From: Candidatus Kapaibacterium sp. | GTDB taxonomy: Bacteria > Bacteroidota > Ignavibacteria > Kapaibacteriales > NICIL-2 | DNA length: 64,000 nt | Assembly: GCA_026003495.1 (NCBI GenBank) | Contig: BPHK01000001.1 | Coordinates: forward strand, 1 to 64,000 | Direction of reading: 5' to 3' | Shown here: positions 39,217 to 48,654 of the stretch, piece by piece | How positions within the stretch are numbered: the stretch's first letter is position 1 | Layout: every line of letters begins with the position of its first letter | Translations under genes and position numbers: made by a program | Notes under the pieces: generated by a model | Database searches by the model: none | Told to the model about the DNA's origin: nothing | The model's input: only the letters and a program-made list of their open reading frames with translations

Positions 39217-40809
39217 TCACCGCGCAACGGTAAAGGTCGTCTGCACAAGTGCGTCATTGCACCGCAGCTGGGCAAGGTATGTGCCCGCCTGCAACACCGG
39301 AAGCGAAAGACGACTCGTCCCTTCTGGGAGCAAGCCTCGATAGAGCTCGCCGACAAATTGCCCTCGGAGGTTGTAGATCTCCACCTGAACTGACGCAAGG
39401 CGCCGAAGTTGGACTCGCACTTCGCCCCCGCCCCCTACAATGGGATTGGGAACGACCGCAAGCGCTGAGCGTGCACCATCTGCGGGGAGAATGCTCGACG
39501 TTACTCGACGTTTGATAACGTTGAGCGGTGCGATTCGATCGCCCAAGATTGCTGCTGCATCTTCCGGAGTAGCGTCGAACCAGTTGAGCAGGATGTCCGC
39601 ATAGAGACGCCGGTAATCGTTCTGGTACATGAGGTCACCGTTGGCATCGAGCTCATGGAGGTTCGGTGCTGTCCCAAAGCGCGAGGAGAGAATGCTTTCC
39701 CCATCCCCGAACACAAATTGCACTCCCGCTGCACCGTGATCAGTCCCACGCGAGCCGTTCTCATAGGGGCGCCGTCCGAACTCCGAGATCGTGATCCCCA
39801 CGACGCGGCGTGCAAAGCCCTGCTGGAGCGCATCCTGCATGAACATTGCCACACCACTGGCAAGTTGGGTAAGAAGCGATGGATGGACGCCTTTGGTGAC
39901 GTCGTCGGCTTCTTGCTGCTGAACGTGCGTGTCGAAACCTCCCAGGTAGCACAGGTACACTTTCGTTTTGAGACCGCCCGAAATCAAGCGTGCGATCATC
40001 CCAAGTTGTGCAGGCAAACCGCGGGAGCCGTAATCCACCGTCGTGCGTCCACGGGAATACGCATCGAGCACCGCCTGGGAATAGCGATCTGCTTGCGTCG
40101 CAATCGAGCGAATGTAGTTGAACTCCCGCGCAAATGTATCCACTTCGGGGAGTGGCTCTTCATCTGGTGTCGAACCTTTCCCCAGTTCGAAGAATTTTTG
40201 CGGATCGGTCAGTGCAATTCCAACATCACCTTTCGCCGATTGGAACAGCAGCGAGAGCGTCCCTCCAATTTGCACACATAGCGGATGCTCCGGCAGCACG
40301 GCAGGGAAATCGGGCAAGACCCGCGCAAAGAAGCGCCCAATCCAACCTTCACTGAGCCGAACGAAGGGATCGGATGAGTTGATGCCCGAGAGCCAAATGT
40401 CCGTCGAGCGGAAGTGCGACAGGTTCGGATTGTCGTAGCCGACATCCTGCACGATCGCAAGCCGTCCCTGATCCATCAACCCGCCGAAGCCGCCGCCCCA
40501 GACGCCATCGCCTGCTAACGCAGGGTGGAGGTAGAGATCGGTCGTCAGCCAGCGCCACGCCTGCTGCTTCGGGATTGCCAGTGTCGGGCGGATGCGGTAG
40601 TACTCGTCGTCCTCCGCTGGGATGACGGTATTGAGTGCATCGTTGCCGCCAAACAGCTGGATGATGATGAGCACGTTATCGCTCTCCATCACACGAGGCG
40701 GCAGTGAGAGAATCGGAGAACTGGCACGAACAGGGATGCCAGCGATGCTTGTGGCTGCAGCCGTTGTCGCCAGTGCTGTCGCAGTGCGGAGAAAGTCACG
40801 TCGTCGCAT
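39217..40809 (-). CDS. DUF1501 protein with Tat signal and C-terminal sorting-like domain
   Basis: A 530-residue protein. The N-terminus MRRRDFLRTATALATTAAAT is a twin-arginine signal. The DUF1501 core (LIIIQLFGGNDALNTVIPAE, DNPNLSHFRSTDIW, GGFDTHVQQQ, ITISEFGRRPYENGSRGTDH) relates to the alkaline-phosphatase-like/sulfatase group. The last 80 residues (VVPNPIVGGGGEVRVQL ... VEIYNLRGQFVGELYRG) match a type IX secretion sorting domain, so the protein is probably exported and may be anchored outside. It lies 24 bases downstream of the DUF1800 gene, its usual partner. Confidence 0.9.
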   Translation of the reverse strand: MRRRDFLRTATALATTAAATSIAGIPVRASSPILSLPPRVMESDNVLIIIQLFGGNDALNTVIPAEDDEYYRIRPTLAIPKQQAWRWLTTDLYLHPALAGDGVWGGGFGGLMDQGRLAIVQDVGYDNPNLSHFRSTDIWLSGINSSDPFVRLSEGWIGRFFARVLPDFPAVLPEHPLCVQIGGTLSLLFQSAKGDVGIALTDPQKFFELGKGSTPDEEPLPEVDTFAREFNYIRSIATQADRYSQAVLDAYSRGRTTVDYGSRGLPAQLGMIARLISGGLKTKVYLCYLGGFDTHVQQQEADDVTKGVHPSLLTQLASGVAMFMQDALQQGFARRVVGITISEFGRRPYENGSRGTDHGAAGVQFVFGDGESILSSRFGTAPNLHELDANGDLMYQNDYRRLYADILLNWFDATPEDAAAILGDRIAPLNVIKRRVTSSILPADGARSALAVVPNPIVGGGGEVRVQLRRLASVQVEIYNLRGQFVGELYRGLLPEGTSRLSLPVLQAGTYLAQLRCNDALVQTTFTVAR

Positions 40810-40833
40810 CGCGGGGTACCTCCATCAAAATCG

Positions 40834-42387
40834 TTAGCACAAGTGGTAATCGGGAGCTTTGACAATTGCACGAAGGAGCGACCGCAGCCGGCTGCCGACT
40901 GCTTGGGCATCGTTGGCGATAGAAGGCCATTCATACTTGGGTGCGCCGGCAAGAAGGATTGCCTGGTAGTATGCCTGACGCTCGGCGCTCACCGGCCGCG
41001 GGAGCAAAAACTCCGTCACAGCCGCCACAAACGTTTCCACTGACTGCCACCCCTCGAACGAACGAACGAACGCTTGCGCCTGCGCATCGCTCAACGACGC
41101 GATCAGTTGTCCCGCATACTGAATTCGCTGTGGGAACGTTTTCGTGCTAATCCACGTGCGGTAACCCGGCCAGCCCGAAACGTCTGGCGGATCAATGAGG
41201 TCCTGCTCCATCCGCGCCATCCCATCGGCTGCCCCCGAAAGCGTAACACCAAGCTGCCGACCAAGTCCCACGACAAACTCCGCTGGGGTCTTGATTTGCA
41301 CACCGCGGTTTGCGGGATCGAAAAAGTGCTTGCTCGCCAGCAGCGTCCGAACAAGCGGGCGCAATTCGAAGTCGTTGGCGATAAAAACCTCCATCAACGC
41401 AGAGAGAACAGCCGCATCGGTCGCTCCCGGATTACTGTACACAAAGAAGCGGTAGAGCTTGCCGACGATAAAGCGTGCAATTGCTTCTGGCCTCTGCTGG
41501 AACAAAATTTCGATCATCCGACGGACTTCCTGCGTCCGAACCAAGTACTCAGTGTTCGTGTCCTGGTCACGCGCTGGAATTGTCATCCCCAAATACTGCT
41601 TTGCGCCGATGTCGTGATCGCTGGGTTTGAACCATGTGTTGAAGATGCCATTCGGAGCTGGCGCATCGCTGTAAAGCGAGGACTTCCACCCTGTCAGGAC
41701 ACGTGCTGCTTCCTTGACGTCGCCCTCGGTGTACCATCCAATCCCTGTGGAATACAGCTCCATCATTTCGCGAGCGTAGTTCTCGTTCGGTGTGCCGGCA
41801 ACGTTGAGCGTTCCGCCGAGGTACTCGAGCATCGCACAGTCGAGCGTGACTTCTTCGAGAAATGCACGGAAGTTGGCTAACCGCATCCGTCGGAGCATGA
41901 GATTCTGGCGGTAGAGCACTTGCGGTGGGATGTACCCTAAGTCGTAGGTGAACTCCGTCGTGAAGTGCCCACTCCAAAAGAGTGTCAGCTTTTCCCGTGC
42001 GGGGATTGTTTCGGCAAGCATTTGCTCGATCCACCACTGCTGCAGCGCCTTGAAGTTTGCCTGCCAGGTTGATTCAATTTGATTGCGGGTGACGATGTCC
42101 ACTCCGCGTGGATCTTCCTGTGCTTGGTTTACCCATGCCCCAGGAGAGGGCACAGGCGGCTCTTGGCTTGGATCGCCGAGCAAGAGATCAACAGCCTCCT
42201 CGGCACTCTTGCCAACAAGTTGCTCGACGAGCTCCGGGGTGGGTCCAAACGTGAGTCTCCGCAACAGGTGGAGCACGTCACTGCGCTGAAGTGGCTCCTC
42301 GTACGGCTCGATCGAACTTATTGGCTCTGCAAGACGGGCAGGCGCACGGCGTTCCAGCCTAAGGAAAACGCGACGGTTCATCGGCAT
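40834..42387 (-). CDS. DUF1800 domain-containing protein
   Basis: About 517 residues. Family features: VLHLLRRLTFGPTPELVEQL near residue 40, FWSGHFTTEF, FREFLEEV-like FRAFLEEVTLDCAMLEYLGG, NENYAREMMELYSTGIGWYTE and a C-terminal WISTKTFPQRIQYAGQL. DUF1800 proteins are usually co-encoded with DUF1501 proteins and are thought to act outside the cytosol; no mechanism is established. The start at MPMNRRVFLRLERRAPAR (42387) is favoured because the N-terminal residues resemble those of the family; about 99 further codons upstream are unlikely to be coding. Confidence 0.88.
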   Translation of the reverse strand: MPMNRRVFLRLERRAPARLAEPISSIEPYEEPLQRSDVLHLLRRLTFGPTPELVEQLVGKSAEEAVDLLLGDPSQEPPVPSPGAWVNQAQEDPRGVDIVTRNQIESTWQANFKALQQWWIEQMLAETIPAREKLTLFWSGHFTTEFTYDLGYIPPQVLYRQNLMLRRMRLANFRAFLEEVTLDCAMLEYLGGTLNVAGTPNENYAREMMELYSTGIGWYTEGDVKEAARVLTGWKSSLYSDAPAPNGIFNTWFKPSDHDIGAKQYLGMTIPARDQDTNTEYLVRTQEVRRMIEILFQQRPEAIARFIVGKLYRFFVYSNPGATDAAVLSALMEVFIANDFELRPLVRTLLASKHFFDPANRGVQIKTPAEFVVGLGRQLGVTLSGAADGMARMEQDLIDPPDVSGWPGYRTWISTKTFPQRIQYAGQLIASLSDAQAQAFVRSFEGWQSVETFVAAVTEFLLPRPVSAERQAYYQAILLAGAPKYEWPSIANDAQAVGSRLRSLLRAIVKAPDYHLC

Positions 42388-42550
42388 ATCTCGCGGTAAA
42401 CCAACACCTGGTGGCATGCAGCGCTGAGACGCGTGCAGCACAAACACTCCGCAGTTGCAAACGTAACACCACAGCGCGCAAAAAGTATTCCACACGTATT
42501 GGATGCATTCCCGATTTTCGCATGCACCAACGATTCTCCCACTTCCAACG

Positions 42551-43280
42551 ATGAATCTAGACGTTTTAGCAATTGGTGCCCATCCTGATGATGTCGAGCT
42601 TTGCGTAGGCGGGACGCTCGCTGCACTTGTCCGCGAGGGATACCGCGTCGGCATTGTGGACTGCACCCGCGGTGAATATGGCACGCGCGGTTCTGCATCG
42701 CTCCGCTTGGAGGAAGCGCGCCGTGCGCAGGAGATCTTGGGCGTTCATCGCCGGGAGTTCCTCGACATGCCTGATAGTGCAGTTGCGCCGACCGAGGACG
42801 CAATCATCGAGCTGGTGCGTGTGCTTCGGCAGTATCGCCCACACGTGGTACTCTTTCCTCCCCCGTTTGAGCGTCACCCTGACCACGAGGCCGTCCACCG
42901 CATCGTGCGGAGCGCGTACTTCAAAAGCGGCTTGGCGCGCTTGCGGACATTCGGCCCCGATGGAACCGAGCAAGAACCCTACCGCCCAGCACGGCTCTAC
43001 TCGTACATCCAGGCATACCACCACGAAGCAGATTTTTTCGTGGACATCAGCCAAACGTTCGAGCAAAAGCTCGAAGCCATTCGAGCCTACGCCTCGCAAG
43101 TGTACGTTCCCGAGCGCTACCGGAGCGATGAACCGGAAACTGTGCTCTCCCGCCCAGACTTCCTCGAGAGCGTCGTAGCACGCGCGCTACTGGGGAAGTA
43201 TGATCGGTGTGCGCTACGCAGAAGGCTTCCTGGCAGTCGAGCCGCTTGGGCTTCGTTCGCTCAGCGTGCTCTTCCCGTAG
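42551..43280 (+). pseudogene. bshB1: Bacillithiol deacetylase BshB1, frameshifted near the 3' end
   Basis: The LmbE-fold deacetylase that removes acetate from GlcNAc-malate in bacillithiol synthesis. LAIGAHPDDVELCVGGTLA carries the zinc ligands, with DCTRGEYGTRGS and FERHPDHEAVH. At about 43195 the frame changes: the reading frame in use runs on as unrelated sequence (antisense to the peroxiredoxin) to 43360, whereas one frame away the family's normal end appears (MIGVRYAEGFLAVEPLGLRS, stop at 43280). GGGGAAG where GGGGAG would restore the frame suggests one extra A. Either a sequencing error or a real C-terminal change. Confidence 0.85.
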
Positions 43281-43283
43281 CGG

Positions 43284-43781
43284 CTACTTCTCCGCACGGA
43301 GCGTCGCCAAAATCTTCCGCACCTGCTCAGCGTGCGTGCTGGTCTCCACATCCTCAATGATGTGGCGAATGATTCCCTTGGGGTCAATGATGAACGTTCG
43401 CCGCTTAGCAAAGCCGAACATGCCGCTGACGTCGTACGCCTTGACAACGCGCTTATCGCTATCGGCAATAAGCTCGAAAGGCAGTGCGTACTTTTCCTTG
43501 AACTTCCGCTGCGTCTCCAGATCATCGGTGCTGACGCCAATGACCACTGCATCGAGCGAGCGGAGTCCATCGAATCCATCGCGGAGCGAACACGACTCGG
43601 CAGTGCATCCCGGCGTGAATGCTTTGGGGAAAAAGTAGAGCACCACCCACTTGCCTCGCAGACTCTTCAAGCTCAGCTCGCCGCCTGTCGAAGGTGCGGT
43701 AAAGTCCGGTGCAGGGGAGCCAACCGTGGGCGAGGAATTTCCCGTTGCGACCATCACCGCGACAAGGAGAGGAGTAATCAT
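43284..43781 (-). CDS. Peroxiredoxin (Bcp/PrxQ-like), exported form
   Basis: A 165-residue thioredoxin-fold peroxidase. The active site is FFPKAFTPGCTAESCSLRDG with the peroxidatic Cys in PGCT and a second Cys five residues later, the PrxQ/Bcp pattern. An N-terminal hydrophobic segment (MITPLLVAVMVATGNSS) suggests export. It would reduce peroxides using thiols; its position beside bshB1 would fit bacillithiol or thioredoxin as reductant, but this is inference. The stops of the two genes lie three bases apart. Confidence 0.88.
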   Translation of the reverse strand: MITPLLVAVMVATGNSSPTVGSPAPDFTAPSTGGELSLKSLRGKWVVLYFFPKAFTPGCTAESCSLRDGFDGLRSLDAVVIGVSTDDLETQRKFKEKYALPFELIADSDKRVVKAYDVSGMFGFAKRRTFIIDPKGIIRHIIEDVETSTHAEQVRKILATLRAEK

Positions 43782-43857
43782 GGAACTGTGAGCATGTAGT
43801 TGAACAAACCTCGAACACATGTGCAAACACTGACCGTGCTCGGCTTGTTCCTTCATC

Positions 43858-44463
43858 CTACCGAAGGAACGGCGCCAATTGCTCGGCACTGCGCAAGTGG
43901 GGGAGGACTTTGTCCTCGACCAAAACGCGAACTGCCTGCTTGGCGTCCTCAAGCTCGATGTTGTGGTGATAGGCAAAATGCCAGATGTCAACCGCACCGC
44001 CGAGCAGAAGCTCGATGACCAAAAGCTGCTCAGTGCTCAGCGGCTGACCGCGTTCGAACCGTTCCCGAACGGCGGCGGCGTAATCGCGCGCTTCCTGCGT
44101 CCACTCGAGCATCGCAGGGAAGAAGTAGTAGTTGTCCGTTCCCACTAAGTCGCAGATCGGGAAGCCTTTCCGCCGATCGAGAAGCGCCTCCAGAAACGAA
44201 AGTGAGACGACGTAGGGCTCCTGCTCGCCGCCCCAGAGATCGCTCCAAACGGCTGGATCGCGCTGGCGGAGCCATTCGAAGAAACGCTGCTCGTGCGCAG
44301 GAAGCCGCATCAAGCCATAGCGGCGATACCGCTCCGCAAGTTCACGAGCAAGATCAGGTGTGAGTGCGTCAAAGATAGCCTCAGGGATTGTCAGCGGCGT
44401 ATCACGTTCGAGACGCTCGCCAAACCATCGAAGGACAGCCTCGCGCTCCATTGGTGAGTCCAT
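43858..44463 (-). CDS. Conserved hypothetical protein
   Basis: A 201-residue soluble protein rich in acidic and aromatic residues, with features such as FEWLRQRDPAVWSDLWGGEQ and ICDLVGTDNYYFFPAMLEWT. I do not recognise a domain. It has no signal peptide. It lies between the peroxiredoxin and the MFS transporter, all on the minus strand; the 29-base gap to the transporter's stop suggests co-transcription. Confidence 0.55.
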   Translation of the reverse strand: MDSPMEREAVLRWFGERLERDTPLTIPEAIFDALTPDLARELAERYRRYGLMRLPAHEQRFFEWLRQRDPAVWSDLWGGEQEPYVVSLSFLEALLDRRKGFPICDLVGTDNYYFFPAMLEWTQEARDYAAAVRERFERGQPLSTEQLLVIELLLGGAVDIWHFAYHHNIELEDAKQAVRVLVEDKVLPHLRSAEQLAPFLR

Positions 44464-44492
44464 CGGAAATGTTCAGTGCAAAATTGCATCCT

Positions 44493-45680
44493 TCAGTTCG
44501 TGTGTGTTCTGCCGGCAACAAACCACATCGCTGCAGCACCTCCTTGTAGCACCGCCGCTGCAAGAGCCATCGCCATCGGATGCCAGCGGTAGAGCACACC
44601 GAGGAGGCTACTTCCCAAAAACCACGCAACACCATACCATGCACTCAGCGATCCAAACGCACTGCCACGAAGTCGCGGTGGGACGATTACCGCAACACTT
44701 GCCCGTAGGATAGACTCGTGCGCTCCCATGCCAACGCCCCAGGCAGCAATGCCCATGGCGAGTGCGGCCGGCGAAACGATGCCTGCGCCTGGAGAGCCGC
44801 TTGCGACAACCAGCACCGCCGCGAAGCTACTGAGAACGCTTGCTGCAGCAAGGATCCGAAGTCCCAGCCGATCGAAGAGCCGCCCGAGGACGAGCGCTGC
44901 AAGTGCATCTACTCCCATTGCAAGTGCGTAGAGTAGCGGAACGAGTGTCTGGTCAACCCCCGCAGCATGGACGTGGTAGGCGAGCAAAGGAAAATCCACC
45001 ATGCCTGCAGCAGCAAAGCAAGCGGCGATGAGAAAACGGTAGAACGTCGGCGGAAGTGCCGCTGGCGCTGCGTTTGATTCCGAGCTGTGCACGGACGTGT
45101 GTTCAGCTGGGGGAAGAGTTCGTTCGATCAGTCGCAATGCGCCCAACGCTGCAAGTGCAGGTATGGCGAGCAATCCCAGGGCACCGCGATAGCCAAGACC
45201 AACCGCCATCGCCGTAGCGACGAGCAGCGGACCAGTGACCGCACCGATTTGATCGAGTGCTTCGTGGATGCCAAAACCCTTTCCATGCCCAATGTGCTGC
45301 GTTGCCTGTGCAAGGAGTGCATCGCGAGCTGGCACTCGGATCGCTTTCCCAAGCCGCTCAGCGATGACGAGTACTGCGGCAATCTCCCAACGCCCGACCA
45401 GCGCCAGAAGCGGTACCGCCAGAAGGTTGACTGCATAGCCTATCCACACCAGGAGCCAATACCGCTGCGTCCGATCGGCAATGCGACCACTTACGATCCG
45501 CACACCGTACCCGACAAGCTCTCCCGCTCCCGCGACCACACTGATGGCGACCGCACTGGCGCCCAGCACCGCCATGTAGGGGCCGATGATGCTCCGCGCC
45601 GATTCGTAGGTAACGTCCGCAAGCAAGCTTACGATACCGAAGAGGACGACGCTCCGAAGCGCACGATGCTCGTGCTGCAT
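44493..45680 (-). CDS. MFS transporter
   Basis: About 395 residues with 12 hydrophobic segments. SLLADVTYESARSIIGPYMAVLG and GKAIRVPARDALLAQATQHI (short parts shown) and the loop RIADRTQRYW match the YfkF/NicP-like branch of major facilitator superfamily carriers. Substrate not identifiable. The ATG at 45680 is chosen; a TTG five codons upstream is possible. Confidence 0.9.
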   Translation of the reverse strand: MQHEHRALRSVVLFGIVSLLADVTYESARSIIGPYMAVLGASAVAISVVAGAGELVGYGVRIVSGRIADRTQRYWLLVWIGYAVNLLAVPLLALVGRWEIAAVLVIAERLGKAIRVPARDALLAQATQHIGHGKGFGIHEALDQIGAVTGPLLVATAMAVGLGYRGALGLLAIPALAALGALRLIERTLPPAEHTSVHSSESNAAPAALPPTFYRFLIAACFAAAGMVDFPLLAYHVHAAGVDQTLVPLLYALAMGVDALAALVLGRLFDRLGLRILAAASVLSSFAAVLVVASGSPGAGIVSPAALAMGIAAWGVGMGAHESILRASVAVIVPPRLRGSAFGSLSAWYGVAWFLGSSLLGVLYRWHPMAMALAAAVLQGGAAAMWFVAGRTHTN

Positions 45681-45797
45681 GTGCGGGAAGGACAAGTATT
45701 CGTGCTAGCGAAATTATCGAGCACTCGGATGCATGCCAAGTGCAGTAATTTTGGTTAGTGGTGAAACAACAGTGCCCATCTGGGCACAGTACGACCG

Positions 45798-47426
45798 ATG
45801 ATTTATCAAGGCACACTCGTGGATATTCACTCCCGTGCGTTGTTCGTTGGGGAGCTCATCATTGAAGGTGACCGCATCAGCCGAATCACGCAGATTCGCT
45901 CTGGCGATGGTGGACCGCCATACTTGATGCCCGGCTTTGTAGATGCACACGTACACATTGAAAGCTCGATGCTCCCTCCGCGAGAGTTCAGCCGACTTGC
46001 GGCAGTGCACGGAACGGTTGCTACTGTGAGCGATCCGCACGAGATCGCGAACGTCCTCGGCACCGACGGCGTAGCATGGATGCTCGCCGATGCAGCTGAA
46101 GCCACGATTCCGATCCTCTTCGGTGCACCGTCGTGCGTGCCAGCAACTTCGTTCGAAACCGCGGGTGCGGTACTCGATGCAGAGGCGGTCGCATCGCTGC
46201 TTGCTGAAGAGCGCATCGGATACCTTTCGGAGGTGATGAACTATCCTGCCGTGCTCGCTGGCGACCCCGAGGTGATGGCAAAAATTGCTGCAGCGCAGGC
46301 ACTGGGCAAGCCCGTTGATGGGCATGCTCCGGGCTTGCGAGGATCAGAAGCAGCACGCTATGCGAGCGCCGGCATTCAAACAGACCACGAATGCACCAGT
46401 CTCGAGGAAGCGCTCGACAAAATCGCTGCCGGGATGCACATCCTCATCCGCGAAGGCTCAGCTGCTAAGAACTTCGCTGCGCTCCATCCTCTGCTGGTGC
46501 GTTATCCCGAACGTGTGATGTTCTGCACCGACGATCTCCACCCCGATGAGTTGGCTCTAGGGCATATCAACAAGATTGTCGCACGCGCTGTCCGGGAAGG
46601 CTACAACCTATTCGATGTCCTCAGAGCAGCATCGCTCAACCCTGCGATCCACTATCATCTCCCCATTGGATTGCTGCGTCCTAGCGATCGGGCAGATTTT
46701 CTCGTCGTTGACTCGCTTGAGACATTCGAGGTTGTCGAAACCTACGTTGCAGGGCACTGCGTTGCGCGGGAAGGTGTCCCGCTCCACCAATGGCTCCCAT
46801 GCAGCACGCCCAACCGATGGGAAACTGCCACGGTAACAACCGAGGATTTCCGCCTCCCCGCACAAAGCGAGCGTATCCACGTCATCGGCGCGCGCGATGG
46901 CCAGCTGGTAACTGATCATCTTGTGCTCGATGCACCACGTCGCGATGGGTTCTACGTCCCCGACCCCACGCACGACATTGCAATGATCGCTGTGGTCAAC
47001 CGCTATAGGGCCGCATCACCTGCAATTGGATTCATCCGCGGATTTGGTCTCAAACGCGGGGCGCTCGCCTCAAGTGTCGCGCATGACTCGCATAACATCG
47101 TTGCCGTTGGCGCAAGTGTCGAGGAACTGGTTGCAGCAATCAATGCACTGGTCGCATGCGGCGGTGGACTTGCGGTTGCTGAAGGCAGCACCTGCCAGGT
47201 TCTTCCTCTCCCCATTGCAGGGTTGATGAGCGATCGCCAAGGGTACGAAGTTGCACAGCAGTACCGTGCGCTCGACGCCCGTGCAAAAGAGCTTGGCTCG
47301 ATGCTTCGAGCACCATTGATGGCGCTGTCGTTCATGGCGCTGTTGGTCATCCCTGCGCTCAAGCTGAGCGACCGGGGTCTGTTCGACGTCGAGCGGTTCG
47401 AGCTGATCCCGCTCGAAGCTCAGTAG
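45798..47426 (+). CDS. ade: Adenine deaminase
   Basis: A 542-residue amidohydrolase converting adenine to hypoxanthine in purine salvage. The metal site shows MPGFVDAHVHIESSM, SDPHEIANVLG, DGHAPGLRG and TDHECTS with FCTDDLHPDEL later; the C-terminal part includes GLKRGALASSVAHDSHN and VAIDALVA-like INALVACGGGLAV, typical of the Ade C-terminal domain. The gene runs alone, divergent from the MFS transporter, and its stop overlaps the end of the porin gene on the other strand. Confidence 0.95.
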   Translation: MIYQGTLVDIHSRALFVGELIIEGDRISRITQIRSGDGGPPYLMPGFVDAHVHIESSMLPPREFSRLAAVHGTVATVSDPHEIANVLGTDGVAWMLADAAEATIPILFGAPSCVPATSFETAGAVLDAEAVASLLAEERIGYLSEVMNYPAVLAGDPEVMAKIAAAQALGKPVDGHAPGLRGSEAARYASAGIQTDHECTSLEEALDKIAAGMHILIREGSAAKNFAALHPLLVRYPERVMFCTDDLHPDELALGHINKIVARAVREGYNLFDVLRAASLNPAIHYHLPIGLLRPSDRADFLVVDSLETFEVVETYVAGHCVAREGVPLHQWLPCSTPNRWETATVTTEDFRLPAQSERIHVIGARDGQLVTDHLVLDAPRRDGFYVPDPTHDIAMIAVVNRYRAASPAIGFIRGFGLKRGALASSVAHDSHNIVAVGASVEELVAAINALVACGGGLAVAEGSTCQVLPLPIAGLMSDRQGYEVAQQYRALDARAKELGSMLRAPLMALSFMALLVIPALKLSDRGLFDVERFELIPLEAQ

Positions 47427-48568
47427 CTTATCTGCAGTTGCAGCCAAACAGATTCACTCCGTGTCTGCTGGCTCCCACTGGACGTAAGGGTATGGCGGCT
47501 TGTATGCATGTATTCTGCTGTGAGCTTGAGAGTCGAACTGATCTGCCACTCTGCTCCTGCTTCCCATTGGCCAAGATCGGTCATCGGTGCATCTATTTGC
47601 GACTTGATACCACCGTGGAATGTCTGCCAGCGTACAAACGGTACCAGGCTGTACCCCATGATCCTCGTCGTGGCATAGAGCGTGACAAATCCGCCTTCGA
47701 TTCTCCCGGAGCGCACGTAACCACCGCCACCGTTCCACGGCGGGACATACCGCGGTGCAGTCCCCCAGACGTACTCGGCGAGCACACCAATCGGCGCCGG
47801 CGAAATGGCAAGCGTTGCAGCGTAGCGTTCGTCGCGCAGTGCGTTGCTTTCCGCTTGAACGGTGCTGCTCGTCTGAGGCGTAAAAAGTCCCGTGAACGCT
47901 TGAAGTGCTGGCTCAACCACCATGTTGCCAAGCTCGAGTGGATAGGTTGCCCGTGCTGACCAATAGAGCGTATGGTCGAGCTCGGGGCGATTGAGTCCTT
48001 GGCCGTTGTAGATTCCAATGCTGATGCAACCATAATCTCCTGAGCCTTTGAACCCGTCGCGTGTGAGCCGTTCATAGACCGCACGTGCGTTCGGGGGTGC
48101 CCACATTGCGAAGATTCCGAGATCTCGTTGACCTGGAACAGAAGCGGCATCTACCACCTCTGCACGTTCCATCGGGGGACGCAGCGAACTCGATTGCATG
48201 CTTTCGTAGCTGAAGGGGACTTTGCTCAGTCCGACACGCAACCGATACGTGTGTAACGAATCGAGGAACACATCGAAATAAGCATCACGCAGTTGCAGTA
48301 CATTGAGCGCTGAGCCGCTCGATGCAGCAAAATCCGGCTGAATGTACATGAACACGTTGTCGGTAACAAAGCCTGAGAGCGTGAGCCGGCCACGGCGAAT
48401 CATAAAACCGGCACTCTTCCACTCTGCAGGTGCATCGAGAGTATGCACCTGTTCATAGCGGAGTTGTGTGTAGCCACGCAGGGTGAATCGTTGGTACCAA
48501 GGAGATTGCGCACGCACTGCAGGTGTGCTCAGGAGTAGTACACCTACCCACAACAGAGGAACACGCAT
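47420..48568 (-). CDS. Phosphate-selective porin O/P family protein
   Basis: A 382-residue outer-membrane barrel. Signal peptide MRVPLLWVGVLLLSTPAVRA. Then FTLRGYTQLRYEQVHTLDAP, AGFMIRRGRLTLSGFVTDN and a strand-rich body, as in the porin O/P (PF07396) family, which carries phosphate or pyrophosphate in some bacteria. Substrate here is unknown. It lies downstream of the OmpA-like gene on the same strand with an 86-base gap. Confidence 0.85.
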   Translation of the reverse strand: MRVPLLWVGVLLLSTPAVRAQSPWYQRFTLRGYTQLRYEQVHTLDAPAEWKSAGFMIRRGRLTLSGFVTDNVFMYIQPDFAASSGSALNVLQLRDAYFDVFLDSLHTYRLRVGLSKVPFSYESMQSSSLRPPMERAEVVDAASVPGQRDLGIFAMWAPPNARAVYERLTRDGFKGSGDYGCISIGIYNGQGLNRPELDHTLYWSARATYPLELGNMVVEPALQAFTGLFTPQTSSTVQAESNALRDERYAATLAISPAPIGVLAEYVWGTAPRYVPPWNGGGGYVRSGRIEGGFVTLYATTRIMGYSLVPFVRWQTFHGGIKSQIDAPMTDLGQWEAGAEWQISSTLKLTAEYMHTSRHTLTSSGSQQTRSESVWLQLQISY

Positions 48569-48654
48569 GCTTTTCCAGGAAAATGGAGAACCGACACACA
48601 CAGGTGCAAAACTATCCTGCGTAGCGGCAGTATTCGTGTTATGAACTCGCAACA

